Below are positions 21,608-32,958 of a stretch of 64,000 nt of DNA, piece after piece. A program made the translations under genes and the position numbers. Under the pieces are notes generated by a model, which ran no database searches, was not told where the DNA came from, and worked only from the letters and a program-made list of their open reading frames with translations. Each line of letters opens with the position of its first letter. Positions within the stretch are counted from its first letter, which is position 1. Source of the stretch: Cerioporus squamosus (lineage: Eukaryota; Basidiomycota; Agaricomycetes; Polyporales; Polyporaceae); NCBI GenBank assembly GCA_022592435.1, contig JABYQS010000008.1, positions 248,001-312,000 of the forward strand, in the 5' to 3' direction.

Positions 21608-23016
21608 CGCTTTTTATAGCGGCTGTCACGCAGGTTTCCGACCTCACGAGGCCTACGCGTCGCCGATCGTCAACTTGCCCCTCAAGCGTCAGGCTTGCTC
21701 CCCTTCAGCCGCATTCCGACGATGGGTGTTGTACCTGTCGTGCAAGTGGATGGGGCTCCCGCGGGGGCGACGTCGGCAGGATCCAACCCTTTCGTCTTGA
21801 CGAGTCGGAGACCCGGAGACACTCCTACTTTACTAGCGGAACCACGCACAACGTCGGCCGGCGCGTTCGGTATGCCCATTGCGACTGTCATACGCTCTGG
21901 TGCCGGCGACATACCGCCGACAACAACGATCTATCAATACATTAGTATTCATCCTAGACGTACGTACATGCCTGTACATGCATGCTTGTCGTTCATCTTA
22001 CTCCGGCATTGTGGGTCCACGTTCCCGGACCCCTGTTGCATAGGCGGACTGCGTCGCTACTGTGACACTACCTTGATGCATCGGAACGCATCGGGCATTC
22101 GCGTTCATTGCATCCTGATGCGTATGTCGTAAGAGGTGCTTTGGAAGGGACCATAGGCCTGACTACTAAAATTCACTTCCAATCTTCGCGTTCGTGAGAA
22201 GTCCGAATCATCTTTCCCCGCAAGGCACCATCGTTGGCGATGGGAGTCACTATAGCCATATACGAGCTTTCCTTTGTGGCACCATCTGCGTTCATCGCGC
22301 GGCCAGACGATCTTGTCTTTAAACGTACTCTGACGTTGTGCCTCCGGATATGCATCCAGAGTCTAGAGAGGTGGTGACACTATTCGCGCTCCCTGCGCAG
22401 ACTACTCAAGCACGCGTGTATCATGGTCAGTAATGTACGTGTAGTACGTACCCCTTGCCTCATCCGTCTTGTTTGCTTCTCAACCTCGCTTCGGTCTAGA
22501 CCAGGATATCAACTTCAACTGACCCGATAAGCATAAGCATCGGTGGAGAAGAAGTCGTGCTCCTTCGCGACGCTCTCATGACCATCCCCGCCGGTGGGCG
22601 TTCTGCGCTCATTCAATCCAGACATCAGGCCCATGCACGCTCTCTACAGAGAATTCCGATGCCTGCGGTTCTGGATCGCTTCGGGCTCGCCATGCTTCCC
22701 GGATCGTGCATGTGTCGTGCTCGCGGAGATGAAAGTGCAGTTGCCGTCCGTACTTCCTCAGATATCTTCTCGGCTACTGTCTCTAACGCACCTGGATAGG
22801 GCCGGACATCCCTGTACGGGGCAGTACCAGCTCCGGTGTGTCCAGGACCCCCCAAATCATTACTGGTCCCCGGTCACCAACGGGGATTTCATTCAAGGTT
22901 CCGTCATCATGCTTCGGTCCGTATGTATAAGACGTCTGCGTGTCCGAGGCAAGCCGTGACGGCGCCCCCGACCTTCTTGCCCTACCTCCCCTGCTTCCTC
23001 TTCCCCTTGACTGATC
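21608..23016. other. 1.4-kb intergenic stretch, possible faint P450 remnant
   Basis: No intact gene. Around 22575-22780 two short segments (LMTIPAGGRS and VVLAEMKVQLPSVLP) weakly recall the heme-binding loop and the last helix of a P450, just upstream of the intact P450. The match is too weak to call a pseudogene. Confidence 0.3.
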
Positions 23017-25477
23017 ATGCTTGCCTATCTCCTGCTGGTTGGAGGTGCCTTCTGGGCGATATGGCAGCTGTTGCGTCCGTTGTTTGAGAAGTCGCCGCTG
23101 GATGTCGTTCCAGGCCCTCCTGCGAAGTCAGTCATATCTGGTACGTCGTATGACTGCGTCGTACATTCCTTGCATTGATGTGCTTATACTGACTCCAGGA
23201 AACTTGGAGCAACTCTTCGAGAGAGATGCATGGGGCTTCCACGATGAGCTTGCACGAAACTACAGTTCCAGCGTTGTGAAGATACATGCCGTACTAGGCG
23301 TCAGTTCATCTCATCCCTTTCCTTTCTCCCGTCTGACCTCGAGAGTCCCGTCCAGCGCAAATGGCTTTATGTGTTCGATCCGACTGCATTGCGCAGCATC
23401 GTTCTCAAGGAGCAAGGAACATACGATCAGATCCCATGGCTCATTGAGTAAGCCTCAGTCACAACGTCTCGCTCGCATGTTGTGCCACTAACCGGTTCCG
23501 TAATGCAGGAGTACTCGCTTGTTGTTGGGTGAAGGCATTCTGGGCGTTCTGGGTACGTTTTGTTAACGCACGAACACACGAACACGAGCCGACGTTACGA
23601 CGCTGATCACTCGGACCTGTAGGCGAGGCGCACCGGCGGCAGCGGAAGATGCTGACGCCTGTATTCTCGGAGAACAACCTCCGAAATTTGACACCTGTGT
23701 TCTACCAAGTGGCAGACAGGGTGAGTGCCGGGTCATATCATACAATTGGTGGAAACGTCTGACGCAGGTACGCAGCTTGTGGAGGGCATCTCGCGACGCG
23801 TGATGAACCACACTCAGGATCTAGACATGCTCGACTGGATGGGTCGCGCTGCGCTGGAAATCTTTGGCCAAGCAGGATTAGGCCACTCCTTTGATCCGCT
23901 CACCGACGACGACGCCTCTGATGCATACACTATGGCAGCCAAGGCCTACCTGTGCGTTCACAATGCTTGAGAGTACTGCATGGTCCTGACAAGCAAGCAG
24001 TCCACTATCGTTCACGCCACTCATGGTAGCAACGCGGCAAGCTAGTCCGCTACTGACCAAACTCGGGCCAACGTGGTTCCGGCGCTGGCTGGTCGACCAT
24101 CTCCCGTTCAAGCAGGTACAGGATCTCAAGAGCGTCGTTGACGTGCTGTATGACACGTCTGCGCGGATCATCGAGGACAAGAAGGCCGCTCTCGAGAAGG
24201 GGGAGCTCGCCGTCGGTAGAGACATCATCAGCATCCTTCGTGAGTACACTTGCTCTCGTCTTACATCTACTCGGACCGAGACATGGAGCTCACGCCATCG
24301 TCCACAGTGAAGGCGAACATGGCTGCGAACGAGGAGGATAGGCTGCCGGATGAGCAGATCAAGGGCCAGATGAAGTACGTTGCTGTGCATGTCTTGAACG
24401 CCACCTTACCTGAGACTCACAACTGCTTCGCAGCATCATGCTATTCGCTGCCACAGATACGACTTCCCACGTGATGGCTCAGGCCCTCCAGCTCCTCTGC
24501 GAACATCCTGACATCCAGGAGAAAGTGCGGCAGGAGATCCTGGCGTCCCGCAACGGACAGCATATCGCCTACGACCAGTTGCACGCGCTTCCGCTGCTGG
24601 ATGCCGTCTGCAAGGAGACGTTGCGCCTGTGAGTCCTCCCGTTATAAGTGCGCTCTTCTTCCGGTTGGTTCTCTGACTGTGCTCGACCTAGATATCCACC
24701 AACACCTATTGTTCTGCGAGAGTGAGCAGGTTTTGGCGGCCACCCACGACGTATACCCGTTTACGCACGTTGCACAGAGCCTTCGAAGACGCCAGCCTCC
24801 CGTTGTCTGAGCCCATATGCAGCCCAGACGGCACACTGATCGACAGCATCCCCATCCCGAAGGGGACCAACGTCCTCGTCGGCGTGCGGGCGTGCAATCG
24901 AAACAAGGCCCTGTGGGGAGCCGACGCGGAGGAGTGGAGGCCACGGCGGTGGCTGGAGCCTCTCCCCAAGGCGGTCGAGAACGCGTCTCTGCCGGGAGTG
25001 TACTCGAACATGTGCGTCGTCTGATCCCGCCTCACCGGCTCCTGGTAGGCTGACCTCGTTCGCGCTTCCCCTCCCCCCATTTCTTATGCAGGATGACGTT
25101 CGTTGGGGGCGGTCGTTCATGCATGTAAGCGCGCCTTTCGTGGTACTCACCGCAAACCTCGCATGACGCTGACCCGATGATGATCTCGCAGCGGTTTCAA
25201 GTTCGCGCAGATCGAGATGAGTGCGTATCGCGATGGGCATCTCGGCTAGGAAGGAACGATGTCACTGACTACTGATCTGCGATTGACAATGACAGAGGTC
25301 ATCTTGTCCACGCTCCTCGCCAACTTCACCTTCGCGCTCTCGGAGAAGCCGATCGTGTGGAACGTGTCCGCCATCACCTTCCCGTCCGTCAGCAAGGAGA
25401 GCGAGAAGGCCGAGATGTGGCTCAGGGTGGGGAGGTATCAGGAGGATGGCGCAGACATCTTGCACTCGGAGGTGTGA
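23017..25477 (+). CDS. Cytochrome P450 monooxygenase (microsomal)
   Basis: Heme-thiolate monooxygenase. The N-terminal exon encodes a membrane anchor (MLAYLLLVGGAFWAIWQLLR) followed by DVVPGPPAKS, the proline hinge. Later exons contain HRRQRKMLTPVFSENNLRNL (C helix), the I-helix oxygen-binding motif LFAATDTTSH, the K-helix ExxR (CKETLRL), YPPTPIVLRE, the EWRPRRWL region and the heme loop FVGGGRSC split by an intron before GFKFAQIEM. The last exon gives EVILSTLLANFTFALSEKP and ends at 25477. There are more than ten small introns. The substrate is unknown; many such P450s in wood-decay fungi act on xenobiotics or secondary metabolites. A truncated relative lies at 50.5 kb with near-identical final exons. 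Confidence 0.88.
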
Positions 25478-26161
25478 GCGACTCGCTCGGAGCATCGTGG
25501 TGTTTGGGTTTACCAGCGGGTTGCTGGCTGGTTCAGTATTTGTATATATATCGCACTTGTGGGGCATACCCGTAATGTACCGATAGCATTCATTCCTACC
25601 TAGTAACATCGATGAGGATGCGTGCTGGATGGCGTGAGATACGGTGGATGCCTTGATGTCGCCTGTGCTTGATGCGACGCGCTGAGATTTAAGACGTTCA
25701 GGAGTGTACACACAACGTAGAGTACCCCCAACGCAAGAAGTTCACCTTACACTGTGACTCACTGTAAGAGTTCAATGCTGCTCGTCACCAACCAAGGACG
25801 AGAGGGTTCATGACACGCGATTCCACAGAACGCCAAAATCAAAGCAGTGAAGGATGAGCGGGGATTATTCATTGATGCATGCGTGAGCAATAGAACAGCA
25901 AGTACAGTACGTGAGCGTGCAGCGTAAGTATGTGTGTGCGTGTGGCTAGTGACGATAAGGATGAGGATGACTATCTAGATGTATCGTATAACATGGAGCG
26001 GGTAGAGGATGAGTTGCGTGCGACTGACTACATAAGACCTGACAGCGTAACCGGAGTACTTTTGCGTTGCGGTAAAGACATCAGAGGGGAGCGGATGACG
26101 GGGGAGAGAGTGAGTAGGAGGAAGACAGGAAAAGGAAACGACGACTATATGCCGCCGACCC
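25478..26161. other. Intergenic between convergent P450 and HSP60 genes
   Basis: AT-richer 3' flanks of two convergent genes. No further gene or RNA recognised. Confidence 0.4.
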
Positions 26162-27338
26162 TTAGAACCCGCCCATGCCACCCATACCACCCATGCCGCC
26201 CATACCCGCCATCGGGTTGCCCGCAGCCTTGGGCTCCTCCGCCTCAACCACACACGCCTCGCTCGTAGTCAGCAAGCTCGCGACACCCGCCGCATCGACG
26301 AGCGCCGTGCGCACGACCTTCAGCGGGTCCACGATACCCGCAGAGATCATGTCGACGTACTCGCCCTTGCTCGCGTCGTATCCCCACGAGAACTTGTCCA
26401 CAGTCCCATAGTTGTTGAGCAGTGTGCCGACGATCACGCTCGCCTCCTCGCCCGCGTTCGACATGATCGTCCGCGCGGGGTACGTCAGTGCGCGCCGGAT
26501 GATCGACACACCGAGCTCCTGGTCGAAGTTCGCCGTCTGGATCGGCTTCGCGTCGGGCGAGACGGGCGAGCTGCCGTGCGCGCCAGGGGTCGACGACGCG
26601 AGCGCAAGCGACGCCTTGAGCAGCGCGACACCGCCGCCGGGCAGGATGCCCTCCTCGACGGCGGCGCGGGTGGCGTTCAGCGCATCGTCGTACCGGTCCT
26701 TCTTCTCGCCGACCTCGACCTCGGACGAGCCGCCGACCTTGATGACGGCGACACCGCCCGAGAGCTTCGCGAGCCGCTCCTGGAGCTTCGTGCGGTCATA
26801 CTCGGACGTCGTGCGGTCCTCGATGAGCGCGCGAATCTGCTCGCAACGGGCCTGGATGGCATCCTTCGAGCCATCGCCATTGAGCAGGACGGTGTCCTCC
26901 TTCGTGATGGTGATCGCGCCCGTAGAGCCGAGCATGTCGGGGGTGACGCGGTCGAGCTTAATGTCGAGCTCGTCAGTGAAGACAGTGCCGCCGGTGAGGA
27001 TGGCGAGGTCGCCGAGGATCGACTTGCGGTTGTCGCCGAAGCCGGGAGCCTTGACCGCGCACACCTGGAGCTGGCCACGGAGCTTGTTGACAACGCACGC
27101 AGCGAGCGCCTCGCCGTCGACGTCCTCAGCTACGATGACAAGCGGACGGCGAGCCTGGGCAGCGATCTCGAGCGAGGGGAGGATATCCTGGATGGACGAG
27201 ATCTTCTTCTCCGAGAGCAGGATGAGCGGCTTCTCGTACTCAACCTTCTGGCTCTTGACGTCGGTAACGAAGTACGGCGAGATGAAACCACGGTCGAAGC
27301 GCATGCCCTCCGTGATCTCGATCTCGTCCTCGATCGTG

Positions 27339-27378
<40 letters not shown>

Positions 27379-28690
27379 TCTCCATGGCCTGCGCAATGAG
27401 GTTGCCGACGTGCGCATCACCGTTGGCAGAGATCGTCGCAACCTGCGCGATCTCAGCAGTGGTGGTAATCGTCTTCGCGTGGGCCGAGAGGAACTCGACG
27501 ACACGGTCAACAGCCGCCTGCGAACCGCGGCGGAGGTCCATCGGGTTGCAGCCAGCAGCGACGTTCTTCACACCCTCGGCGTAGATGGCGCGCGCGAGAA
27601 CGGTGGCGGTCGTGGTACCGTCACCAGCAATCTCGTTCGTCTTCTGCGCTACGTCCTGGACAAGGCTGCATGTATGTCAGTATCCAGCACAGAACGAGAG
27701 CGAGGACTACTCACCGAGCTCCAAGGTTCTCGAACTTGTCCTTCAACGTTATTGACTTCGCAACCGTGACACCATCTAAAGCGGACAGAGGGCGTTAGCA
27801 CCATCCTTCACGAAACACGAGTTGACACGGGCGAGTGACAGTCATGAGGTATGAAGATGACAACAAGACAAGCATATAGCGCGGCCTGCTTTAAGGGCGA
27901 GCACAGATGACGAAAACGAGGCGATCGGACTGGCCCTACGCGTCTCCCGCGTGAAAGCGGACACCCCAGTCGGCGTCCAACATTGCCTCTCGAGGTACCG
28001 ATGAGATAGCGGCCTCCGTCACCATGTACCTGGACTGGCAAGCACAGTATGCGATAGCAACACCGGCCAGGAGTACGCAGCGAGCTTGAACAAAGAAGCA
28101 GTCGCAAGTAAGAGCAACGGCGGACTGACGCAATCTTCATGGTGAAGACAAACGAGCGACTCGGCACTTTCAACCCGCGCGGATAGCGTTTGCCCCAGAG
28201 GGAGAAGAGAGTGCGAGGCGAACGCGGTCGTGGGGAAGAAAATGAGAGCGCGAGACGCGGGAGTGAGAGGCCCACGTCATGAGAGTCCGACCGGATACCG
28301 GAGTGCGCATGCTTGCGCCCGCAATCCCAGCAACTCTCTGCACACCGTATCCAACAATCCACAGGAAGAAAGAACACAAGGCCTGAAGGAGGACTTACCC
28401 TTGGTGATTTTGGGACCACCGAAGGGCTGCTCGATGATGACGTTGCGACCTGAATTGGAGTGACGTGTCAGTCGCGTAGTTCACGAACAGAGCGCGGCAC
28501 AAAACGCACCCTTGGGACCAAGCGTAACGGACACGGCGTTGGCGAGAACGTCGACACCGTTGAGGATGGCGGCCCTGCCCTCGTTGGAGAACTTAATCTC
28601 CTTGTGCGCGCCGCGCTTGAGGACGGGCTTCGCAGCCTTGGCCGCGGAGCGACGGACAGCAGAGGAAGACGCGTTGGAGAGACGGTGCAT
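26162..28690 (-). CDS. HSP60: Mitochondrial chaperonin HSP60 (GroEL family)
   Basis: Matrix chaperonin that folds imported proteins in a 14-mer with HSP10. Exon 1 starts with an Arg/Lys-rich presequence ([20 protein letters not shown]) and reads [20 protein letters not shown] to VTLGPKG. Exon 2 gives [16 protein letters not shown], exon 3 [20 protein letters not shown], and exon 4 the nucleotide-binding loop [20 protein letters not shown]. The last exon runs through [14 protein letters not shown], the apical domain, [11 protein letters not shown], and ends in the typical Gly-Met repeat [12 protein letters not shown]. The family is unmistakable and the protein looks full length. The intron after exon 2 is about 620 nt. 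A 203-residue open frame inside it (27808-28419) has no family features and is taken as intron. Confidence 0.97.
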
Positions 28691-28832
28691 TCCGGGCACA
28701 GACGACTGGCAACAGCGAAGAGAGAGCAGAGAGGAGAACGGGAGAAGGAGGAGGAGGAAGAGGAGGACAGCGAGCGACTCAGTCAAGCCTCGCCCGAATT
28801 TTCGAGGCGCCTGCTTATGTCTCCTTTCCCAC

Positions 28833-28847
28833 GGAACTGTCTAGAAT
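28833..28847. promoter_or_regulatory. Candidate heat-shock element of HSP60 (three units)
   Basis: GGAACTGTCTAGAAT shows the alternating 5-bp pattern GAA..xTC..GAA with one mismatch in the middle unit. It lies about 145 bp upstream of the HSP60 start, where Hsf1 binding would be expected. Confidence 0.45.
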
Positions 28848-28903
28848 CACGCGTCGCGTCACGCCCACGTGCTCGCATACCGTTCTCCCCCGGTCCCTTC
28901 CGG

Positions 28904-28913
28904 ATTCCGGAAC
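28904..28913. promoter_or_regulatory. Second candidate heat-shock element (TTCnnGAA dyad)
   Basis: ATTCCGGAAC contains a perfect TTC-CG-GAA dyad, about 215 bp upstream of the HSP60 start. The interval 28691-29267 otherwise holds the HSP60 promoter and the 3' flank of the BTB gene. Confidence 0.35.
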
Positions 28914-29267
28914 GCGGGCACAACGCAGGCAGTCTACCAAACGCCAAACTTGAGCTTGAAACATTAGCCCAACGAGTTGTCGAATCTGGATAATAGCCCT
29001 CGTAGTTGTTATTGACCTATGAACGCCGAAACACCTCCGCTACATTACAGCGCGTATCTGTATATGCGATTACAAGCCAGTGGGCATCGCATGCTCGCCT
29101 GGATGATCTAGTACGACAAGGGAGCGGTGGCAGGCGAGACATGGTTACAAGTCGAAGGCCGCACGGAGCGTTTCGCAAGAAGAGCCTGGCGACGCCGCGC
29201 TGTGCCTACCGAGGACGTCGTTGGTCATGGTACTTATGTGCAGTCGAGGATACGCACCTCATGAAAG

Positions 29268-30340
29268 CTAGATGACGTCGTCCCAGCCTTCGATGGCCAA
29301 CCCGAAGATTGCGGGCAGGCTCTTCCATAGCTTGCGCCGTTCTGTCCTATCGCGTGTCTCGAGCATCTGCAAGCAGGCCGCGCAGAGATCGTATTCCGCC
29401 ATGATATCGCGCAGATGATGTAGCACCCGCGAGTCCAGGAAGGCCTCCTCGGTTAGACGCTCCCACATCATTTGCATGTTCGAGCGACAGCTGGTGGGAA
29501 ACTGACAAGTGCTAGGCGTGAATGGGTCGAGTATGGTCTGATTGAGGGCGAGTGCCCTCCTCTGGAGGTCCCCGTACCCGTCTATAATTCGTCCCAGATC
29601 CTCCCTGCTGGGATGCACAACCGTGCCATCCTCGCGGCGCCAACCATCGAGTATCGCGCTCCCACCAGCCGCACAGGTATACATGGCTATGGGGAGCATG
29701 CTAGGCGTTTCGGTGAGCTTGGCCAGATGGATAACCTCAATCCCAGCTGCTGGCACGGGAGGATCGAAGGGATAGTCGGTAGCGGTGTCCCACTCCGCGA
29801 AGCTATCGGTGAAATACACCCGGAGAGCTGACAACGCTTGGCCCAGCAGGTCTTCCACTTGGTACTTGTGCGAGAGGCGGACGAGGGAAGATATTTGAGC
29901 AATGGTGTACTGCATGTCCTTGTTCTTCTGGAAGAAGCTGGACGAGGTTACAAGGGTGTATGATTGAGCCACTGGTATGTGATCACGACGAAATACATTG
30001 ATCCATACCTGCGCTGCTTCTTAGGCAAGAGTGCCCGTAGAAAGTGCCTCATATCCTCTGCTGAATCCGACACATGCACCACCGGGCATCCCTCGATCGA
30101 TTCGTCCGTACTGGGAGCTGCCGTCGCAAACATATCCGCGAATATGGGTGACTGTGCAGCCAATAGCTCCCTGTATACCCTGAAGCCGGTATTGCCTGCG
30201 ATGAGAACGATACTCCCGTCGCCGAGCCAGAACTCTCCATCCCGCGTCGGGCCTGCGTCTGCAACGGCGTCCGAGTGGGTCGGGGCAGTTGCATTCTGTA
30301 GTCGGGTAGACATTCGGGAAGGCTCAGCAGGTTCGGCCAT
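29268..30340 (-). CDS. BTB/POZ domain protein (copy 1)
   Basis: One of three related BTB proteins in the window. After about 35 disordered residues the BTB fold starts: GEFWLGDGSIVLIAGNTGFR, VYRELLAAQSPIFADMFATA, then GCPVVHVSDSAEDMRHFLRA. One intron follows LLPKKQRR and the next exon resumes at FFQKNKDMQYTIAQISSLVR. The C-terminal helical part contains LSHKYQVEDLLGQALSALR, IEVIHLAKLTETPSMLPIAM and a Cys pair in DLCAACLQMLE. BTB domains mediate dimerisation and often recruit substrates to cullin-3 ligases; the role of this large Agaricomycete family is not known. It lies head-to-head with FMT1, 179 bp apart, likely sharing a promoter region. Confidence 0.85.
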
Positions 30341-30519
30341 ATTTTACACAAAGTTAGGTCTGGTGGGTGCCGTCGAGCGGCCGTGAAGTCATCAGGGGTC
30401 CTTTCTGGTGGTGGTCAAGAGGAAGAGTGGCAGGCGCGTCTGTTCGCGCGGACTCAAGCGCGACTCGCGACTCAGCTACAAAGCCTGTCTCCTCTCCTCG
30501 CCCCATCCTCTCCAGGAGG

Positions 30520-32075
30520 ATGCACGCACTACTCCTGCGAAGCTCTCCACGTATCTCCAGGAGGCTCGTCAAGCTACGGGCTCGGACCTACTCGTCCACA
30601 CCAGACCCGTGCAAAGTCTTATTCTTCGGTCGGGATGAGTTCTCGTGTCTAGTATTGAGGGAATTACTCGGGGCCAAAGGTGTGTCCTCACTCTGCACTT
30701 GAAGTGTTATATGTTGAATGGCGAGCTGCATCTTGTCAGCGTCTTAGATGTATGGCGGAGCATCCACGTCGTTACCCAGCCGGATGCGAAGACGGGCCGT
30801 CGAGGCTCGAAGTTGTCAATATGTGCGTTGTTGTCGGACGCCCACAACTACAGCTCCTGACGAACGTGCGTGCAGCGCCGCTGAAACTCCTGGCGGAAGA
30901 AGTCAGTCTCCCCGTGCACGCCATCCCTCACGAACGCGCCGCTTTCAGAACGTGGAAGGTAACAATCCGCACCTAGTCTTTGAATGTGCTGTGATATGAC
31001 GTCGCACAGGCACCTCCACCCTTTTCCTCTTCTTCCGATTCACTATCATACATCCCTCCTCCGGATCATCTGCTGGTCACCGCGTCATTCGGCCGCATCC
31101 TCTCGAACTCGTTGCTCAACCTCTTCCTCCCCACACGAAGGCTGAACGTCCACCCATCTCTGCTTCCCGCCTACCGTGGCCCAGCGCCGATACAGCATGC
31201 CCTCATGGACGGCCAGGACGAGACAGGCGTGTGTGTCATCGAGATGACAGAGTGGAAGAAGGGGATCGACTCCGGTGCTATCTGGGCTTCTGAGCGCATG
31301 GTAGGGGAACGCCTACAGATCACGCGAAATTGAATGCTGAGCGATACATGACAGCGATTACCTGAAAATGCGACGTTTCCGATGGTGCGTGACACGCTTG
31401 CGCGGACTGGCGGGCAGCTCTTGGTCTCAGTCATGCGGAACATGCTCGCGAGCAAGGTACGGTTCCGCCCTCCGAATCATCCACGACTCATCAGCTCACG
31501 CTCTCCGTCGACCACAGGACACTCGCGTACCTCAACCAGACGACCCGACCGCCCACGCGCACCTTTGATCACTGTAGACCACTCCATGGTCAACTTCGAG
31601 ACGAGGACTGCTTCCAGGTTGTCAGGACACATAGGGCCATCTCTCATCAGGTGGGCGACTCTCCCTTGATCGGGGCAGCTTGAGTGCTTACGCTCGTGCA
31701 CGCGTCCAGAAACCGGTGACAGCTCTGCTTCAGAACGGTCGCACCTTGCAACTGCACAACCCCTCAGTCCTCGCCGATCCGCCCGTCGGTCTCGACAAGG
31801 AACTGCCCGTGGAAGGCACCGCAACGTTCTACCCTCCGTTACGCGCGCTCGTTGTCCGCTGTGCGGATGACACGTATCTCAGCGTACCCGAGGTCCGTGC
31901 ACGAACAGCCCTTGTGTGCGCTGACGAAGCTAACGTGTGTGACGCACAGGTGCGGCAGCAGGACAGGCACTTGCTGAAGGCGAAGGAATGGTGGAATGGT
32001 GTGAAGCCGGAGATGCGCTTGCATGGCGCCCTGGAGGGGCCGGTGCATTTCCTCCCGCCGACGTATACTCATTGA
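30520..32075 (+). CDS. FMT1: Methionyl-tRNA formyltransferase, mitochondrial
   Basis: Formylates Met-tRNA for start of mitochondrial translation, using 10-formyl-THF. The N terminus is basic (MHALLLRSSPRISRRLVKLR), a likely presequence, then KVLFFGRDEFSCLVLRELL, the start of the formyltransferase fold. Later exons give VVTQPDAKTGRRGSKL, LPVHAIPHERAAFRTWK, LVTASFGRILSNSLLNLF and the signature LNVHPSLLPAYRGPAPIQHA, which carries the catalytic Asn and His. Next comes VCVIEMTEWKKGIDSGAI, with the region of the catalytic Asp. The C-terminal tRNA-binding domain follows (LQLHNPSVLADPPVGLDKE, KAKEWWNGVKPEMRL). Exon joins in the middle were not all fixed. Confidence 0.88.
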
Positions 32076-32958
32076 TCGAGTCGTGGAGTCTGGGAATTGA
32101 CTTTGGTCGGTGATGCTACTCCTTGCTTGCGCACCCGTCGACATGGTATGGGAAGTTGGAAGTTGGAACGAAGCCGTGTATTAAGTGTTGGCCCCAGGTT
32201 ATTTCGAGCTCGGGCCGAACGCAAGTCCGAAATGGACCCCCAGACCAGACGGATCCGGAACAGCACGCAACTCGATTTGATCATCTTCGAGCAGTGCTCA
32301 CAACGTTAATGTCACAGCCTCGCAGCTTCTCTCAGTACCGGTGATGTTGTTCGGTGGCGATGATGGCTACGTCCGTTAACCATATGTGCAGTGTCAAAGT
32401 TTCTCGTCAGTTCGCCTGTAGGTACGTCGAGCTACTTCACTATCCAAGACACACCTTCATTGAATCTATTATGTGTACTAAATTAGGTGTACCTGCAAAC
32501 CCACGTCCAGTGACGTGAGCACATCAGAATGGTCGGACCGAGGGTCCCACTCGCCTACGGGCTGCAAGTACCAACCTCCGTCGTTCTGGCATCCTGGCAT
32601 CACCGCCGGACGTCTACTGACAAGCCTCTGAGACATCAGTTGTGTATCCTGGCTGACAGTGGGGTTGTTCCCGACGGCGGGTAGCATCCTGACCCGCCCG
32701 CGATGTCAGTGCTACGAGCCTCCTGGGAACCAGTGCGAGGGGGATACTTGCGGACACGCGAAGCCGAGATGCGGAAGGTCCAGGGCTACAAAGTGAGCTG
32801 GCCTTGGCTGGCCCCGGTTGCTATCTCTTTGTGTCGCAGGTCGTCACTCACCCAGCTCCTTACCGTCCATCCAGCTCCATTTGCTCCTTCGCCCTCCTGC
32901 CGCACAGATTCTGTTCCTTCACACCGCCGCGTCCTCACGATATCACCTTTCGACGACC
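32076..32958. other. Intergenic before the LPMO gene
   Basis: No gene recognised. Near the LPMO start the sequence becomes C/T-rich, typical of a leader. Confidence 0.4.

Noticed and set aside
21695..22132. 145-residue frame after the PPR-like gene
   Set aside because: It starts inside the alternative read-through of that gene and has no motif; likely 3' flank.
22557..22960. P450 pseudogene just upstream of the intact P450
   Set aside because: Only two very short resemblances (AGGRS, AEMKVQL); too weak without a search. A translated alignment would decide.
26412..27584. Long plus-strand open frames (about 390 residues) opposite HSP60
   Set aside because: They are shadows of the conserved HSP60 codons on the minus strand, with Ser/Arg-rich composition and no motif.
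27808..28419. 203-residue frame inside the HSP60 gene
   Set aside because: It spans the second exon and the long intron; composition is random-like and the HSP60 exons splice across it.
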